Positions 8,391-17,076 of a stretch of 64,000 nucleotides of DNA are shown one piece after another. Made by a program: the position numbers and the translations under genes. This DNA is from CAVVNN01 sp963838035 (GTDB lineage Bacteria; Actinomycetota; Thermoleophilia; Solirubrobacterales; 70-9), in assembly GCA_963838035.1 (NCBI GenBank), contig CAWIPM010000010.1, positions 1 to 64,000 of the forward strand. The letters run 5' to 3'. The notes under the pieces were generated by a model, which saw only the letters and a list, made by a program, of their open reading frames with translations, did not search any database and was not told the origin of the DNA. Within the stretch, counting starts at the first letter, position 1; each line of letters begins with the position of its first letter.

Positions 8391-8490
8391 GCTTGCCGGA
8401 GCTGCTCGACGCGGCGAAGGGGGAGACGAGGCGGCCTTCGGCCGCCTCGTCGAGCCCCACCAGCGCGAGCTCCACGCCCACTGCTATCGC

Positions 8491-9474
8491 ATGCTCGGCT
8501 CGGTTCATGACGCCGAGGACGCGCTCCAGGAGGCGATGTTGCGCGCCTGGCGCGGGCTGGAGCGCTTCGAGGGCCGCAGCTCACTCCGCGCCTGGCTCTA
8601 CAGGATCGCCACCAATGCCAGCCTCGACGCGATAGAGCGCCGCCCGAAACGGGTCCTGCCGATCGACTTCCCACCCGCCGATTCCACCGCCGGCCCAGGC
8701 GAACCGCTGCTCGAGTCCGCGTGGATCGAGCCCTACCCTGACGAGGCGATGGGGATCGGGGACGGCTATGCCTCGCCCGAGGCCCGGTATGAAATGCGCG
8801 AGAGCGTCGAGCTGGCCTTCATCGCCGCGCTCCAGCACCTGCCGCCCAACCAGCGGGCGGTGCTGATCCTGCGCGAGGTGCTCGGCTTCACGGCGAAAGA
8901 GTCGGCGGAGACCCTGGAGACGAGCGTCGCCTCGGTCAACAGCGCCCTGCAGCGGGCCCGGGCCACGGTCAAGCAGCGCCTGCCCGAGCGCAGCCAGCAG
9001 TCCACCCTGCGCGACCTCGGCGACGAGGAGGTGGGGGCATTGGTCGAGCGCTACCTCCAAGCTTGGGAACGCAACGACGTCGAGGCGGTGGTATCGATGT
9101 TGACCGCCGACGCCGCCTTCGCGATGCCTCCCCTGCGCAGCTGGTTCGGCGGCAGCGAGGCGATTCGCACCTTTCTCGCCGGCTGGCCGCTCTCGGGCCA
9201 GTGGCGCTGGCGGGCCCTGCGGGTGCGGGCAAACGGGCAGGAGGCGCTCGCCTTCTACAGCTTCGACCCGGAGGCCGGCAACTACCAGCGCTTCGCCCTC
9301 AATGTGCTCAGCTTCCGTGGCACCGGAATTGCCGAGGTTGACGCCTTCCTCACTCGCACCACCGAGGACCCCGACCGTCGTGTCCTCGCCCGCCTGCCCG
9401 AGCAGCGCTTCGACCCCCGACGGCTCGAGCTGGCCTTCGAGCGTCTCGGACTGCCGGAGGAGTTGTCAGCCTGA
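8491..9474 (+). CDS. ECF sigma factor with SnoaL-like C-terminal domain (SigJ/SigX5-like), N-terminus probably frameshifted
   Basis: The frame from ATG 8491 carries most of sigma region 2 (LGSVHDAEDALQEAMLRAWR, then FEGRSSLRAWLYRIATN), region 4 (HLPPNQRAVLILREVLGFTA) and a C-terminal SnoaL/NTF2-like domain (LVERYLQAWERNDVEAVVSM onward). It matches the long ECF group in which a SnoaL-like domain controls activity in place of an anti-sigma factor. The normal beginning is missing from this frame but can be read as GDEAAFGRLVEPHQRELHAHCYR just upstream, and LPELLDAAKG in another frame from TTG 8393. One extra G in the run at 8419-8423 would join them into one protein of about 360 residues. So this is either a frameshifted gene or a homopolymer error. 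Confidence 0.8.
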   Translation: MLGSVHDAEDALQEAMLRAWRGLERFEGRSSLRAWLYRIATNASLDAIERRPKRVLPIDFPPADSTAGPGEPLLESAWIEPYPDEAMGIGDGYASPEARYEMRESVELAFIAALQHLPPNQRAVLILREVLGFTAKESAETLETSVASVNSALQRARATVKQRLPERSQQSTLRDLGDEEVGALVERYLQAWERNDVEAVVSMLTADAAFAMPPLRSWFGGSEAIRTFLAGWPLSGQWRWRALRVRANGQEALAFYSFDPEAGNYQRFALNVLSFRGTGIAEVDAFLTRTTEDPDRRVLARLPEQRFDPRRLELAFERLGLPEELSA

Positions 9475-9480
9475 GCTCTC

Positions 9481-9501
9481 CCTATGTGCTCGGTGCATAG
9501 G
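9481..9501. terminator. Possible bidirectional terminator hairpin
   Basis: CCTATGTGC and GTGCATAGG can pair as nine base pairs (two are wobble) around the loop TCG. The hairpin lies exactly between the convergent ends of the ECF sigma gene and the DHFR-fold gene. There is no T-run, as is common for high-GC actinobacteria. Confidence 0.35.
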
Positions 9502-10033
9502 TGAGGACAAGGACTCCGTCCGGGCCGACGGGCTTGGCGTCGGCCAGCCGCAGCGTGGTGCGAGGGGCTCCCGCCTCGAACAGGCGCTTGCCGGCGCCGA
9601 GCACGATCGGGAAGACCATCAGCCGGTACTCATCGACGAGGTCGTGCTCGGCCAGGTCCCGCACGAGCTGAGCGCTGCCGGCGACGAGGAGGTCGCCCGT
9701 CACCTGCTCCTTGATCCGCGCGACCTGGCCGGGGACGTCGTCGCGGATCACCGTCGAGTTGGTCCAGTCCGCGTCCTCGTCGGTGAGGGTTGTCGAGACG
9801 ACGTACTTGGGCATGCTGTTCATCTTCTCGCCGAACCAATCGTCGGCCATCGACGGCCACGCCTTGGCGAAGCCCTGGTAGGTGACCCGACCGAGCAGCT
9901 GCGCGTCAGCTGCTCGCAGCTCCTCGCCCTTGAACCTGTCGCCCTCCTCGCCACGGTCGAACTCGAAGGTCCAGGCGGGCTCTTCGATCACCCCGTCGAC
10001 ACTGATGAACTCGCTTACGACCAGCTTTCCCAT
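9482..10033 (-). CDS. DHFR/RibD C-terminal fold reductase-like protein
   Basis: The 183-residue product shows the RibD_C/dihydrofolate-reductase-like fold: VVSEFISVDGVIEEPAW at the start, LLGRVTYQGFAKAWPS, then GDLLVAGSAQLVRDL and VDEYRLMVFPIVLGAGKRLF. These stand-alone proteins are predicted NADPH-dependent reductases of unknown substrate. ATG 10033 was chosen over the longer frame (to 10066) because the conserved MGKLVVSEFISVDG begins there, and GGAAGG lies upstream. It is convergent with the ECF sigma gene. DHFR-fold proteins commonly neighbour this sigma subfamily, so it may belong to the same response. Confidence 0.85.
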   Translation of the reverse strand: MGKLVVSEFISVDGVIEEPAWTFEFDRGEEGDRFKGEELRAADAQLLGRVTYQGFAKAWPSMADDWFGEKMNSMPKYVVSTTLTDEDADWTNSTVIRDDVPGQVARIKEQVTGDLLVAGSAQLVRDLAEHDLVDEYRLMVFPIVLGAGKRLFEAGAPRTTLRLADAKPVGPDGVLVLTYAPST

Positions 10034-10171
10034 CAGTCTTCCCTTCCGGTTGTCTGCCTCGCCCAAGCGCGGCGCGGCAATGGCTTGTCACAGCTGAGAC
10101 TCCGCCCAAGCGGGTAACTCATCGCCACCCCGTGTGTGACGTCGATACCGGCAAGCCCTCCGTGGAGACGA

Positions 10172-11788
10172 TCAGTGCCGGAAGTGCCGGTGCTTGGTGA
10201 AGACCATCGCCACGCCGGCGGCGTCGCAGGCTTCGATCACCTCGGCGTCGCGTTTGGAGCCGCCGGGCTGGATCACCGCGGTGGACCCGGCCTCGATCGC
10301 CAATTGGGGGCCGTCAGCGAAGGGGAAGAAGGCGTCTGAGGCGACGGCGGAGCCGGTGAGGAGGGCGTCCGCGTCCGCGCCGCGGGCGTCGCGGCACTTC
10401 TCGACCGCGAGGCGAACCGAGTCGACCCGGCTCATCTGGCCGGCGCCGATCCCGAGGGTGGCGCCGTCGCGGGCGATCACTATCGCGTTGGAGCGGACAT
10501 GCCGAACGACCGTCCAGGCGAAGAGCATGTCGCGCCACTGCTGCTCGCCGGGCTGGGTCTTGGTCACCGCCTCCATCAGCTCGCGTGGCTCGGGGTCGCC
10601 ATCGCGGTCCTGGATCAGCAGCCCGCCCAGCACCCGTTTGACGTCGCGTTCGCTCGGGTCGCGCTGGCGGCGCTCCTCCTCGCAGAGGATGCGGATCGCC
10701 TCCTTGCGCTGGAGGACGTCGAGCGCTCCCTCCTCATATCCGGGTGCGATCAGGACCTCGACGAAGTTCTTGTGCAGGGCCTCGGCAAGCGGCACGTCGA
10801 CCGGCCGGTTGAGGGCGATCACGCCGCCGAAGGCCGACATCGGGTCGCAGGCAAGCGCCTTCTCATATGCGCTCAGGGCGTCGTCCCCGATCGCCACCCC
10901 GCAGGGGTTGTTGTGCTTGACGATCACGCAGGCGGGCTCGTCGAAGTCCTCCGCCAGCCGCCGCGCGGAGTCGAGGTCGAGCACGTTGTTGAAGGAGAGG
11001 GCCTTGCCGTGCAGCTTCGCGACCCGCGAGAGGACGTGGCTGCGTACCCCGGCCTCCGAGTAGAGCGCCGCCCGTTGGTGCGGGTTCTCACCGTAGGCGA
11101 GGTCGAGCACCTTCTCGTAGGCGATCGCGAGATGTTCGGGGAATTCCTCGTAGGAGGTCGAGAACCAGCGGCTGATTGCGGCGTCGTAGCGGGCCGTCTG
11201 CGCGAAGGCCTCGTTGGCCAGCCAGTGCCGGGTCGAGGCGGAGATCTCGCCGCCGGTCTCGTCCAACTCGGCGCAGACCGCGTCGTAGGACTCCGGCTTT
11301 ACGACCACGGCGACGCCTTCGTGGTTCTTCGCCGCCGCACGGATCATCGTCGGCCCGCCGATGTCGATGTTCTCGATCGCAACCCCGGGCGCCACGTCGT
11401 CGCCGGAGACGGTCTGCTCGAACGGGTAGAGGTTGACGCAGACGAGGTCGATCGGCTCGATTCCCTCGCGCTCCAGCGTCGCCAGGTGATCGGGGTCGTC
11501 GCGGCGAGCCAGCAGGGCCGCGTGCAGCCGCGGGTGCAGCGTCTTCACCCGGCCGTCGAGGATCTCCTCCTGGCCGGTGAACTCGGAGACGTCGGTCACC
11601 TCCAGGCCCGCCTCGCGCAGCGCGCTCGCGGTGCCGCCGGTGGAGAGGATCTCGACGCCGAGCGCGGCGAGACTCTTGGCGAAGTCGGCGACCCCGGTCT
11701 TGTCGGAGACCGAGATCAGCGCCCTGCGCACCCGGATCGCGCCGTCGCTCACGGCGTCTTCTCTGGTTTCTGCGGCAGCCTCGCTCAT
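10172..11788 (-). CDS. purH: Bifunctional AICAR formyltransferase / IMP cyclohydrolase
   Basis: The 538-residue protein catalyses the last two steps of IMP synthesis. The N-terminal MGS-like IMP cyclohydrolase domain (about 20-215) begins RRALISVSDKTGVADFAKSL and contains STGGTASAL and LHPRLHAALLARRDD. The C-terminal transformylase domain contains LHGKALSFNNVLDLDSA and the catalytic VKHNNPCG block, and ends in DAAGVAMVFTKHRHFRH. Length is normal. The start ATG 11788 overlaps the purN stop by four bases (ATGA), so the two genes are translationally coupled. The first ~20 residues are an extension before the conserved domain. Confidence 0.97.
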   Translation of the reverse strand: MSEAAAETREDAVSDGAIRVRRALISVSDKTGVADFAKSLAALGVEILSTGGTASALREAGLEVTDVSEFTGQEEILDGRVKTLHPRLHAALLARRDDPDHLATLEREGIEPIDLVCVNLYPFEQTVSGDDVAPGVAIENIDIGGPTMIRAAAKNHEGVAVVVKPESYDAVCAELDETGGEISASTRHWLANEAFAQTARYDAAISRWFSTSYEEFPEHLAIAYEKVLDLAYGENPHQRAALYSEAGVRSHVLSRVAKLHGKALSFNNVLDLDSARRLAEDFDEPACVIVKHNNPCGVAIGDDALSAYEKALACDPMSAFGGVIALNRPVDVPLAEALHKNFVEVLIAPGYEEGALDVLQRKEAIRILCEEERRQRDPSERDVKRVLGGLLIQDRDGDPEPRELMEAVTKTQPGEQQWRDMLFAWTVVRHVRSNAIVIARDGATLGIGAGQMSRVDSVRLAVEKCRDARGADADALLTGSAVASDAFFPFADGPQLAIEAGSTAVIQPGGSKRDAEVIEACDAAGVAMVFTKHRHFRH

Positions 11789-12402
11789 TCGACCACGACC
11801 GCACGCGGGTCGCTGGGGTCGATCCTAACCCTGCCCTCCGCGACCATGCGGATCGCCTCCGGGTAGAGCTGGTGCTCGACGGCGTGGATCGCCTCCTCCA
11901 GCTCGGCTCGGTCGCGGCCGGCGGCGATCGGAACCTCCCGCTGGATGATCGCCGGGCCGGTGTCGACCCCCTCGTCGACGAAGTGGACGGTCACCCCCGT
12001 CACCTCGACGCCCGCCGCCAGCGCCTGCCCGATCGCGTCGAGCCCGGGGAAGTCCGGCAGCAGCGCCGGGTGGATGTTGACGACGCGGTTGTGGAAGCGC
12101 CGCACGAAGCCCTCGCTGAGCAGCTGCATGTAGCCGGCGAGGACGACGAGGTCGGCGCCGCGCGACTCGATCCAGTCCCCCATCGCCGCGTCCCGCGCCA
12201 CTCTGCCTGCGTATTCCTCTCGGGAGAAGATCGCAGTCTCGATGCCGGCCGCCTCGGCTCGCTCCAGTGCTCGAGCGCCGGGCTTGTCGGAGCCGACCCC
12301 GACCACCTCAATCCCGTCGCGGCCATGCAACCGGTCGAGGATCGCCTGCAGGTTCGTCCCCGTTCCGGAGGCGAGGACCACGAGCTTGAACGAGCCGGTC
12401 AC
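11785..12402 (-). CDS. purN: Phosphoribosylglycinamide formyltransferase
   Basis: The 205-residue enzyme transfers a formyl group from 10-formyl-THF to GAR in purine synthesis. It shows the PurN landmarks: KLVVLASGTGTNLQAIL at the start, then GYMQLLSEGFVRRFHNRVVN, the catalytic NIHPALLPDFPGLDA (Asn and His) and TVHFVDEGVDTGPAIIQ (the Asp). It is the first gene of a two-gene purN-purH operon. Its promoter must lie in the ~55 bases between it and the divergent nitronate monooxygenase-like gene at 12458. purM, which often precedes purN, is absent from the window. Confidence 0.97.
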   Translation of the reverse strand: MTGSFKLVVLASGTGTNLQAILDRLHGRDGIEVVGVGSDKPGARALERAEAAGIETAIFSREEYAGRVARDAAMGDWIESRGADLVVLAGYMQLLSEGFVRRFHNRVVNIHPALLPDFPGLDAIGQALAAGVEVTGVTVHFVDEGVDTGPAIIQREVPIAAGRDRAELEEAIHAVEHQLYPEAIRMVAEGRVRIDPSDPRAVVVE

Positions 12403-12457
12403 GGCGGCATCTTCGCGCAGGGCACGCCCAGTGTGGAGCCGGCTCTAAGATCGCGAG

Positions 12458-13417
12458 GTGGGAATCCTCGAGCGCCTGGGCATCCCGACGCCGGTCGTCC
12501 AGGCGGGAATGGGCGGGGGGCTGAGCCGGTATGAGCTGGCCGCCGCGGTCTCCGAGGCCGGGGGCCTGGGGACGATCGCGGTCAACGGCGCGGGAGCCAT
12601 CGAACGGGAGCTGGCGGCCGCGCGGGAGCTCACCGGCCGGCCGATCGCGGTCAATCTGCTCCTGCCCTTCGCCCGGCGCGACTGGTTCGAGGCTGCGGCT
12701 GCGGCCGACGCCGTCGTCACCTTCTGGGGCAAGCCGCGACGACGGACGCCGGGCATCTGGATCCATCAGTGCGGCTCGGTCGAGGAGGCTCGGGCAGCCC
12801 ACGCAGCCGGTGCCGATGCGGCGATCCTCCAGGGCGTCGAGGCCGGCGGCCACGTCCGGGGCGTCGCGCCTGCCCTCGAGCTGTTCGAGCGGGCACAGCG
12901 CGCGCTTCCTGCCGATTATCCGCTGCTCATCGCCGGGGGAATCGCGGAGCGCGGCGATGTTCGGGAGGCACTCGACGCGGGTGCCGCCGGCGTCGTCGCA
13001 GGCACCCGTTTCCTGCTCTCGGACGAGAGTCGCGCCCATCCCAGGTATGTCCAGCGCCTGCTCGACGCCGACGAGACCCTGCTGACGGAGTTGTTCGGCG
13101 CCGGCTGGCCGGCGCCGCATCGGGTTGTGCGCAACGAGGCGACCGCACACTGGCTCAGAGGCAATCCGCGCGGGCCGGCGTCGAGCCGGGCTCTCAACCG
13201 TCTCCTCGCTCCCGGCGCCCGCTTCGTCCCTGCGTCCGTCCAGGTTCGCCTCGCCCGGGCTCAGCGCCCGGGTAGCCGTCTCCTGACCCCGGCCGGCCCC
13301 ACCGATGACGGGCCCGGCACGCTGGTTGACGCTGGTCCTCTGTACGCGGGCCGGACGGTCGCGCGAATCGCAGAGGTTCGCCCCGCGGCGGCGCTGGTCG
13401 CCGCTCTGACCCCGTAG
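12458..13417 (+). CDS. Nitronate monooxygenase-family flavoprotein (NPD/IMPDH-like TIM barrel)
   Basis: The 319-residue protein starts with the usual nitronate monooxygenase opening (RLGIPTPVVQAGMGGGLSRY) and continues with LAAAVSEAGGLGTIAVNGAG, the HQCGSVEEARAAHAAGADA block, the flavin phosphate-binding VEAGGHVRG, and IAGGIAERGDVREALDAGA with GVVAGTRFL. These FMN enzymes oxidise alkyl nitronates or act on enoyl-type substrates; the true substrate here is unknown. The catalytic His expected near the VEAGGHRG motif is present. The start is GTG 12458. It is divergent from purN and convergent with purF across a good hairpin terminator. No functional link with the purine genes is apparent. Confidence 0.85.
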   Translation: MGILERLGIPTPVVQAGMGGGLSRYELAAAVSEAGGLGTIAVNGAGAIERELAAARELTGRPIAVNLLLPFARRDWFEAAAAADAVVTFWGKPRRRTPGIWIHQCGSVEEARAAHAAGADAAILQGVEAGGHVRGVAPALELFERAQRALPADYPLLIAGGIAERGDVREALDAGAAGVVAGTRFLLSDESRAHPRYVQRLLDADETLLTELFGAGWPAPHRVVRNEATAHWLRGNPRGPASSRALNRLLAPGARFVPASVQVRLARAQRPGSRLLTPAGPTDDGPGTLVDAGPLYAGRTVARIAEVRPAAALVAALTP

Positions 13418-13436
13418 CTACGGCACGCGCAGCCGG

Positions 13437-13464
13437 CTTTGACCCTGCTCCTACCGGGTCAAAG
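13437..13464. terminator. Bidirectional terminator between the NMO-like gene and purF
   Basis: CTTTGACCC (13437-13445) pairs perfectly with GGGTCAAAG (13456-13464) around a 10-base loop. It lies between two convergent stops, and the flanking bases (CCGG and GCCGGCTTT) are further partly complementary. Confidence 0.75.
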
Positions 13465-13495
13465 TCGGTTGCCGGCTTTACGGGAGGCCGGGTTT

Positions 13496-14935
13496 CTAGC
13501 TCGACGCCGGGAGCACGGCGATGTCCTCGAGGGCGAATTTCCCATTCGCCTCCTCGGGGTCGCCGAGCGGGTAGCGGCCGGTGAAGCAGGCGTCGCAGTG
13601 ATCCTCGGCCGGGGTGCCGACGGCCTCGTAGACGCCGTCGATCGAGAGGTAGGCGAGCGAGTCGGCGTCGAGCTCGTCGGCGATCTCCTGCACCGTGCGG
13701 TTGTGGGCGATCATCTCCTCGCGGGTCGACATGTCGACCCCGTAATGGCACGGATGGCGAATCGGCGGCGCCGAGATCCGCAGGTGGATCTCGTTCGCCC
13801 CCGCGTCGCGCAGCATGCCGACGATCTGGCGGGTCGTGTTGCCGCGCACGATCGAGTCGTCGACCACCACGATCCGCTGGCCGGCGACGATCTCCGGAAG
13901 CGGGTTGAACTTCAGCCGCAGCCCGTGCTTGCGCAGCTCCTGCCCCGGCTGGATGAAGGTGCGGGCGACGTAGCGGTTCTTGATCAGGCCGTCGTCGCGG
14001 GGCAGCCCCGAGGCTCGGGCGAACCCCGCCGCCGCCGGGTTGCCGGAGTCCGGCACCGAGATCACCAGGTCGGCCTCGACCGGCGCCTCGCGCCAGAGGA
14101 TCTCGCCCATCCGCCCGCGCACCTGCTGCAGCACCTTGCCCTCGAGGCGGCTATCGGGGCGGGAGAAGTAGATGTGCTCGAAGACGCAGCGCGCCGGGCG
14201 CTCGGCCTTCACCACCTGCCGGGTCTCCAGCCCGCGCTCGGTCAGCGAGATCATCTCGCCGGGGCGCACTTCGCGCATCAGCTCGGCGCCGATGATGTCG
14301 AAGGCGCAGCTCTCAGAGGCGACGACGAAGCGCTCGCCGAGCCGGCCGAGCGAGAGCGGGCGCACGCCGTGCGGGTCGCGGAAGGCGACGATCGCGTGCT
14401 TGGTCATCGCCACGGTGGAGTAGGCGCCCTGCAGTCGCGGCATCACCTCGGCGACGACGTCCTCGATGAAGCGGCCGTTGCTGGAGGAGAGCAGCGCCGC
14501 CATGATCTCGGAGTCCGAGGTGCCGCGGAAGGCGATCCCGCGCTCCTTCAGCTCGCCCCACAGCTCGACCGCGTTGGTCAGGTTGCCGTTGTGGGCGAGG
14601 GCGATCTCGCGCCCGTCGTCACGCCAGACCGGCTGCGCGTTCTCCCAGGAGCCGCCGCCGGTGGTCGAGTAGCGGACGTGGCCGATCGCCATGTCGCCCT
14701 CCAGCGCCCGCAGCTTCTCCTCGTCGAAGACCTGGGAGACGAGCCCCGAGTCGCGCAGCGTCGTGATGTGCCCGCCCTCGCAGGTGGCGATCCCGGCCGA
14801 CTCCTGCCCGCGGTGCTGCAGCGCGTAGAGGCTGAAGTAGGCGAGTCGAGCGACATCGTGCCCGGGTGCGAATACGCCAAACACACCGCACTCGTCGCGC
14901 GGGCCGTCGCGGTCGCTGAGAACCGGCTTGGTCAA
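13496..14935 (-). CDS. purF: Amidophosphoribosyltransferase
   Basis: The 479-residue enzyme commits PRPP to purine synthesis using glutamine. After a 15-residue leader comes the N-terminal nucleophile Cys16 (DECGVFGVF), so the leader must be removed by autoprocessing as in the B. subtilis-type enzymes. The glutaminase half shows ALQHRGQESAGIAT, IGHVRYSTTGGGSW and LAHNGNLTN. The phosphoribosyltransferase half has SVPDSGNPAAAGFA and the PRPP loop IVVVDDSIVRGNTTRQIV. The Fe-S cluster type is suggested by C-terminal cysteines (GVDM region, then DHCDACFTGRYP). It ends convergent with the NMO-like gene. purM, its usual partner downstream, is not here. Confidence 0.97.
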   Translation of the reverse strand: MTKPVLSDRDGPRDECGVFGVFAPGHDVARLAYFSLYALQHRGQESAGIATCEGGHITTLRDSGLVSQVFDEEKLRALEGDMAIGHVRYSTTGGGSWENAQPVWRDDGREIALAHNGNLTNAVELWGELKERGIAFRGTSDSEIMAALLSSSNGRFIEDVVAEVMPRLQGAYSTVAMTKHAIVAFRDPHGVRPLSLGRLGERFVVASESCAFDIIGAELMREVRPGEMISLTERGLETRQVVKAERPARCVFEHIYFSRPDSRLEGKVLQQVRGRMGEILWREAPVEADLVISVPDSGNPAAAGFARASGLPRDDGLIKNRYVARTFIQPGQELRKHGLRLKFNPLPEIVAGQRIVVVDDSIVRGNTTRQIVGMLRDAGANEIHLRISAPPIRHPCHYGVDMSTREEMIAHNRTVQEIADELDADSLAYLSIDGVYEAVGTPAEDHCDACFTGRYPLGDPEEANGKFALEDIAVLPASS

Positions 14936-15022
14936 GTTGGGAAGGGCGCGCTTTCCTCGCGTTGGAAGGACGTGACGCGCAGGCTGACTGCCTACCCCGG
15001 CAGGGTACCAGCGCCGGGAGAC

Positions 15023-15037
15023 CGGGCCCCCGGCCCG
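15023..15037. terminator. GC hairpin after the secreted-protein pair
   Basis: CGGGCC and GGCCCG pair around a CCC loop, 11 bases beyond the stop of the secreted protein at 15048. The surrounding 60 bases are rich in further complementary GC runs. It is a plausible terminator for the minus-strand genes ending here, but it also lies in the 112-base leader region of purF. Confidence 0.35.
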
Positions 15038-15047
15038 ACGGGGCCGC

Positions 15048-16049
15048 CTAACCCAGCTTCTGACCCTTCAGCTTCACCGTCACCCGTTTGGTCGTCTTGC
15101 GCCCGGCGAGGTCGGTGGCGGTGGCGGTCAGCTTCGCCTTCAGCGACTGCTTCGGCGCCAGACCGCGCAGCCGGCTCGTGACGCGCGTCGGCAGCTTCAC
15201 CACGAAGCGGGCGATCTGGCCGGGCTTGACGGTCTGCGTTCCCCCGCTCAGCCCGATGATCAGGTTGTGCTTGGAGGCCTGCGCCCTCTTCGATTTCGGC
15301 TTCGGCTTGAAGCCCCACTTGACCTGGCCGGTCGCCTTCACGCGCGCTTCCGAGCTGGCGGTCACCAGCAGCAGGATCGACGTCTTTCGAACTCGTGGAA
15401 TGACATCCAGGGAGACGGTTGGGCATGCCGTCTGCAGCGCCGCGCTCTGCGGGCACTTGTCCTGAGTCTCGTCGCCATAGCCGTCGTTGTCCGCGTCGGG
15501 CTCGACCATCGCGGCGAGGGGCACGTGGGCCACCGTCGCTGGGGGGAATTCGGCTGTGGAGCCTGGCGGAACGTCGCCGAGGGCCGCGCCGAGGACGCCT
15601 TCGACTCCCGTGAAGCAGAGCAACGCGAGGCTTGGTACTGGCGATCCGCTGTAGCTGAAGGGCACGCCGCGCAGGCCGAGCCGATCCCCCGCCTGGACTG
15701 GGATTCTCGCGTCGACGATCGTCACACCAGGGCCTGCCGAGACTGTTTGCTGGCCGATGACCGTGTAGTTGTTGCCTCCCGCGGAGCGCAGCACCTTGAC
15801 CTGGGTCGGAACCGCAAATGGGAGGGGAACCTGGCTATTGACCTTCAACTTGGTGATGACGCCGCCGGTCGGAGCCGTAAGCGGCAATGCGGCGGGTGGA
15901 GCCGACAGGGTGGTCAGCGTGTATTCGACTTCGGCGACTTCATCCGCTGCACAGGTGTCGCCGAATTCCGTTGCAGCGGACGCGCTGCCAGCCGACAGCG
16001 CGAAAGCGAGCACTGCCGCGCTCGAAGCCAGTAGTACCTTGAGTCTCAC
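15048..16049 (-). CDS. Secreted protein with thrombospondin-3-like Asp-rich repeat (paralog 2)
   Basis: The 333-residue product has a clear signal peptide (MRLKVLLASSAAVLAFALSA, cleavage near SASA-A). Its mature N-terminal domain is a beta-rich region of about 150 residues starting ATEFGDTCAADE. A calcium-binding-like repeat follows, EPDADNDGYGDETQDKCPQS, then a C-terminal beta-sandwich with basic residues (RFVVKLPTRV, LKAKLTATATDLAGRKTT). No enzyme motif is visible, so it is probably a cell-surface or matrix protein. It is a diverged copy of the gene before it, and its ATG overlaps that gene's stop by four bases. Function unknown. Confidence 0.8.
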   Translation of the reverse strand: MRLKVLLASSAAVLAFALSAGSASAATEFGDTCAADEVAEVEYTLTTLSAPPAALPLTAPTGGVITKLKVNSQVPLPFAVPTQVKVLRSAGGNNYTVIGQQTVSAGPGVTIVDARIPVQAGDRLGLRGVPFSYSGSPVPSLALLCFTGVEGVLGAALGDVPPGSTAEFPPATVAHVPLAAMVEPDADNDGYGDETQDKCPQSAALQTACPTVSLDVIPRVRKTSILLLVTASSEARVKATGQVKWGFKPKPKSKRAQASKHNLIIGLSGGTQTVKPGQIARFVVKLPTRVTSRLRGLAPKQSLKAKLTATATDLAGRKTTKRVTVKLKGQKLG

Positions 16050-17008
16050 GATGCTCCCTTCAGGTCCAACTTGGTCTTGGCCGTGGCCACTCGCCCCACG
16101 ACGTTCGTCGCCGAGGCGGTGATCTTCAGCTTCAGCCTCTTGCCTTTCGGCAGCTCCTTCAGCGCCCTCTTCAAACTGCCAGGGAATTTGAGCACGTAGC
16201 GGCCGAACTTGCCGGGAGTGACCGTCCGCGTCACCGCCTTCAACTTGGCGGCCACCGAGGCCTTCGACTTCTTCCCCTTCGGCAGCTTCGCGGTAGCCGA
16301 GACGGTCACCGGAGCTTCGGTGCTAGTGGAGACCAAAACCACGACCTTGCCCTTCCCCCGCACGACATAGGAGTCGAGCACGACCACAGGGCATTCGGTC
16401 TGATACGCCGCGCTTTGCGGGCACTTGTCCTGCGTCTCGTCGCCATACCCGTCGCCGTCCGCATCGGGCTCGATCACCGCGGCGACGGGGATCCTGAATT
16501 CTTCGGGAAGTTCGATGTAGGGATTGCTGGAGCCGACCCCACCGCCGTTGCCTTCGAAACCTCCGATCAGGATTTCCTGTCCGGGAGTTTCGCAGATGAG
16601 CGTTTCGACGGTTCCAAAGCCGAAGGTGCTCAGTCGATCGCCGGCTTGCACTGGGATCCGGGCATCGATGGTGTTAGAGCCGCTACCAAGTGAAGCCAAT
16701 GTTTCGCCGACAACGAGTGCCGTGTGAGATGTCGCATCCAGACGGAGGACCTTCAGCGTTTGGGGAAAGCTCGTGGGAACCGGAACCACGTTCACCTTCC
16801 ATTTCGTCAGCACTCCGGAGGTTGGAGCCGCAATTGGCAGCGGATTGCCCGAGGGCGCCGACCCCTCAAAGAAAGTAATCGGCGCGGAGAAATCTTCGTT
16901 GGCTGTGCAGTTGTCTCCGAATTCCGTGGCCGCCGCGGCTCCCGGAGCCGTGATCGCGGAGATCACGGCAAGCGCTCCAAGAACGGACACCAGATGTCTC
17001 TTCATCAC
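16046..17008 (-). CDS. Secreted protein with thrombospondin-3-like Asp-rich repeat (paralog 1)
   Basis: The 320-residue product has the same plan as its neighbour: signal peptide (LVSVLGALAVISAITAPGAA then AATEFGDNCTANED), a beta-rich domain with SGVLTKWKVNVVPVP and IDARIPVQAGDRLSTFG, the EPDADGDGYGDETQDKCPQS repeat and a Lys-rich C-terminal beta-sandwich. A purine-rich ribosome binding site (AAAGGGGAGAGAG) precedes ATG 17008. The pair sits between purL and purF on the same strand, with 68 bases from purL, so it may be read from a separate promoter there. Nothing links it to purine synthesis. Function unknown. Confidence 0.8.
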   Translation of the reverse strand: MMKRHLVSVLGALAVISAITAPGAAAATEFGDNCTANEDFSAPITFFEGSAPSGNPLPIAAPTSGVLTKWKVNVVPVPTSFPQTLKVLRLDATSHTALVVGETLASLGSGSNTIDARIPVQAGDRLSTFGFGTVETLICETPGQEILIGGFEGNGGGVGSSNPYIELPEEFRIPVAAVIEPDADGDGYGDETQDKCPQSAAYQTECPVVVLDSYVVRGKGKVVVLVSTSTEAPVTVSATAKLPKGKKSKASVAAKLKAVTRTVTPGKFGRYVLKFPGSLKRALKELPKGKRLKLKITASATNVVGRVATAKTKLDLKGAS

Positions 17009-17076
17009 TCTCTCCCCTTTGCTTTGTCAGAGACGGGGCCAGCCTATTGCTTCGTTGTCGATGTTGCCCGGGAATC

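Noticed and set aside
13439..15181. Long plus-strand frame opposite purF
   Set aside because: It is the antisense of purF; the GC-rich codon bias opens such frames. No domain and no ribosome binding site.
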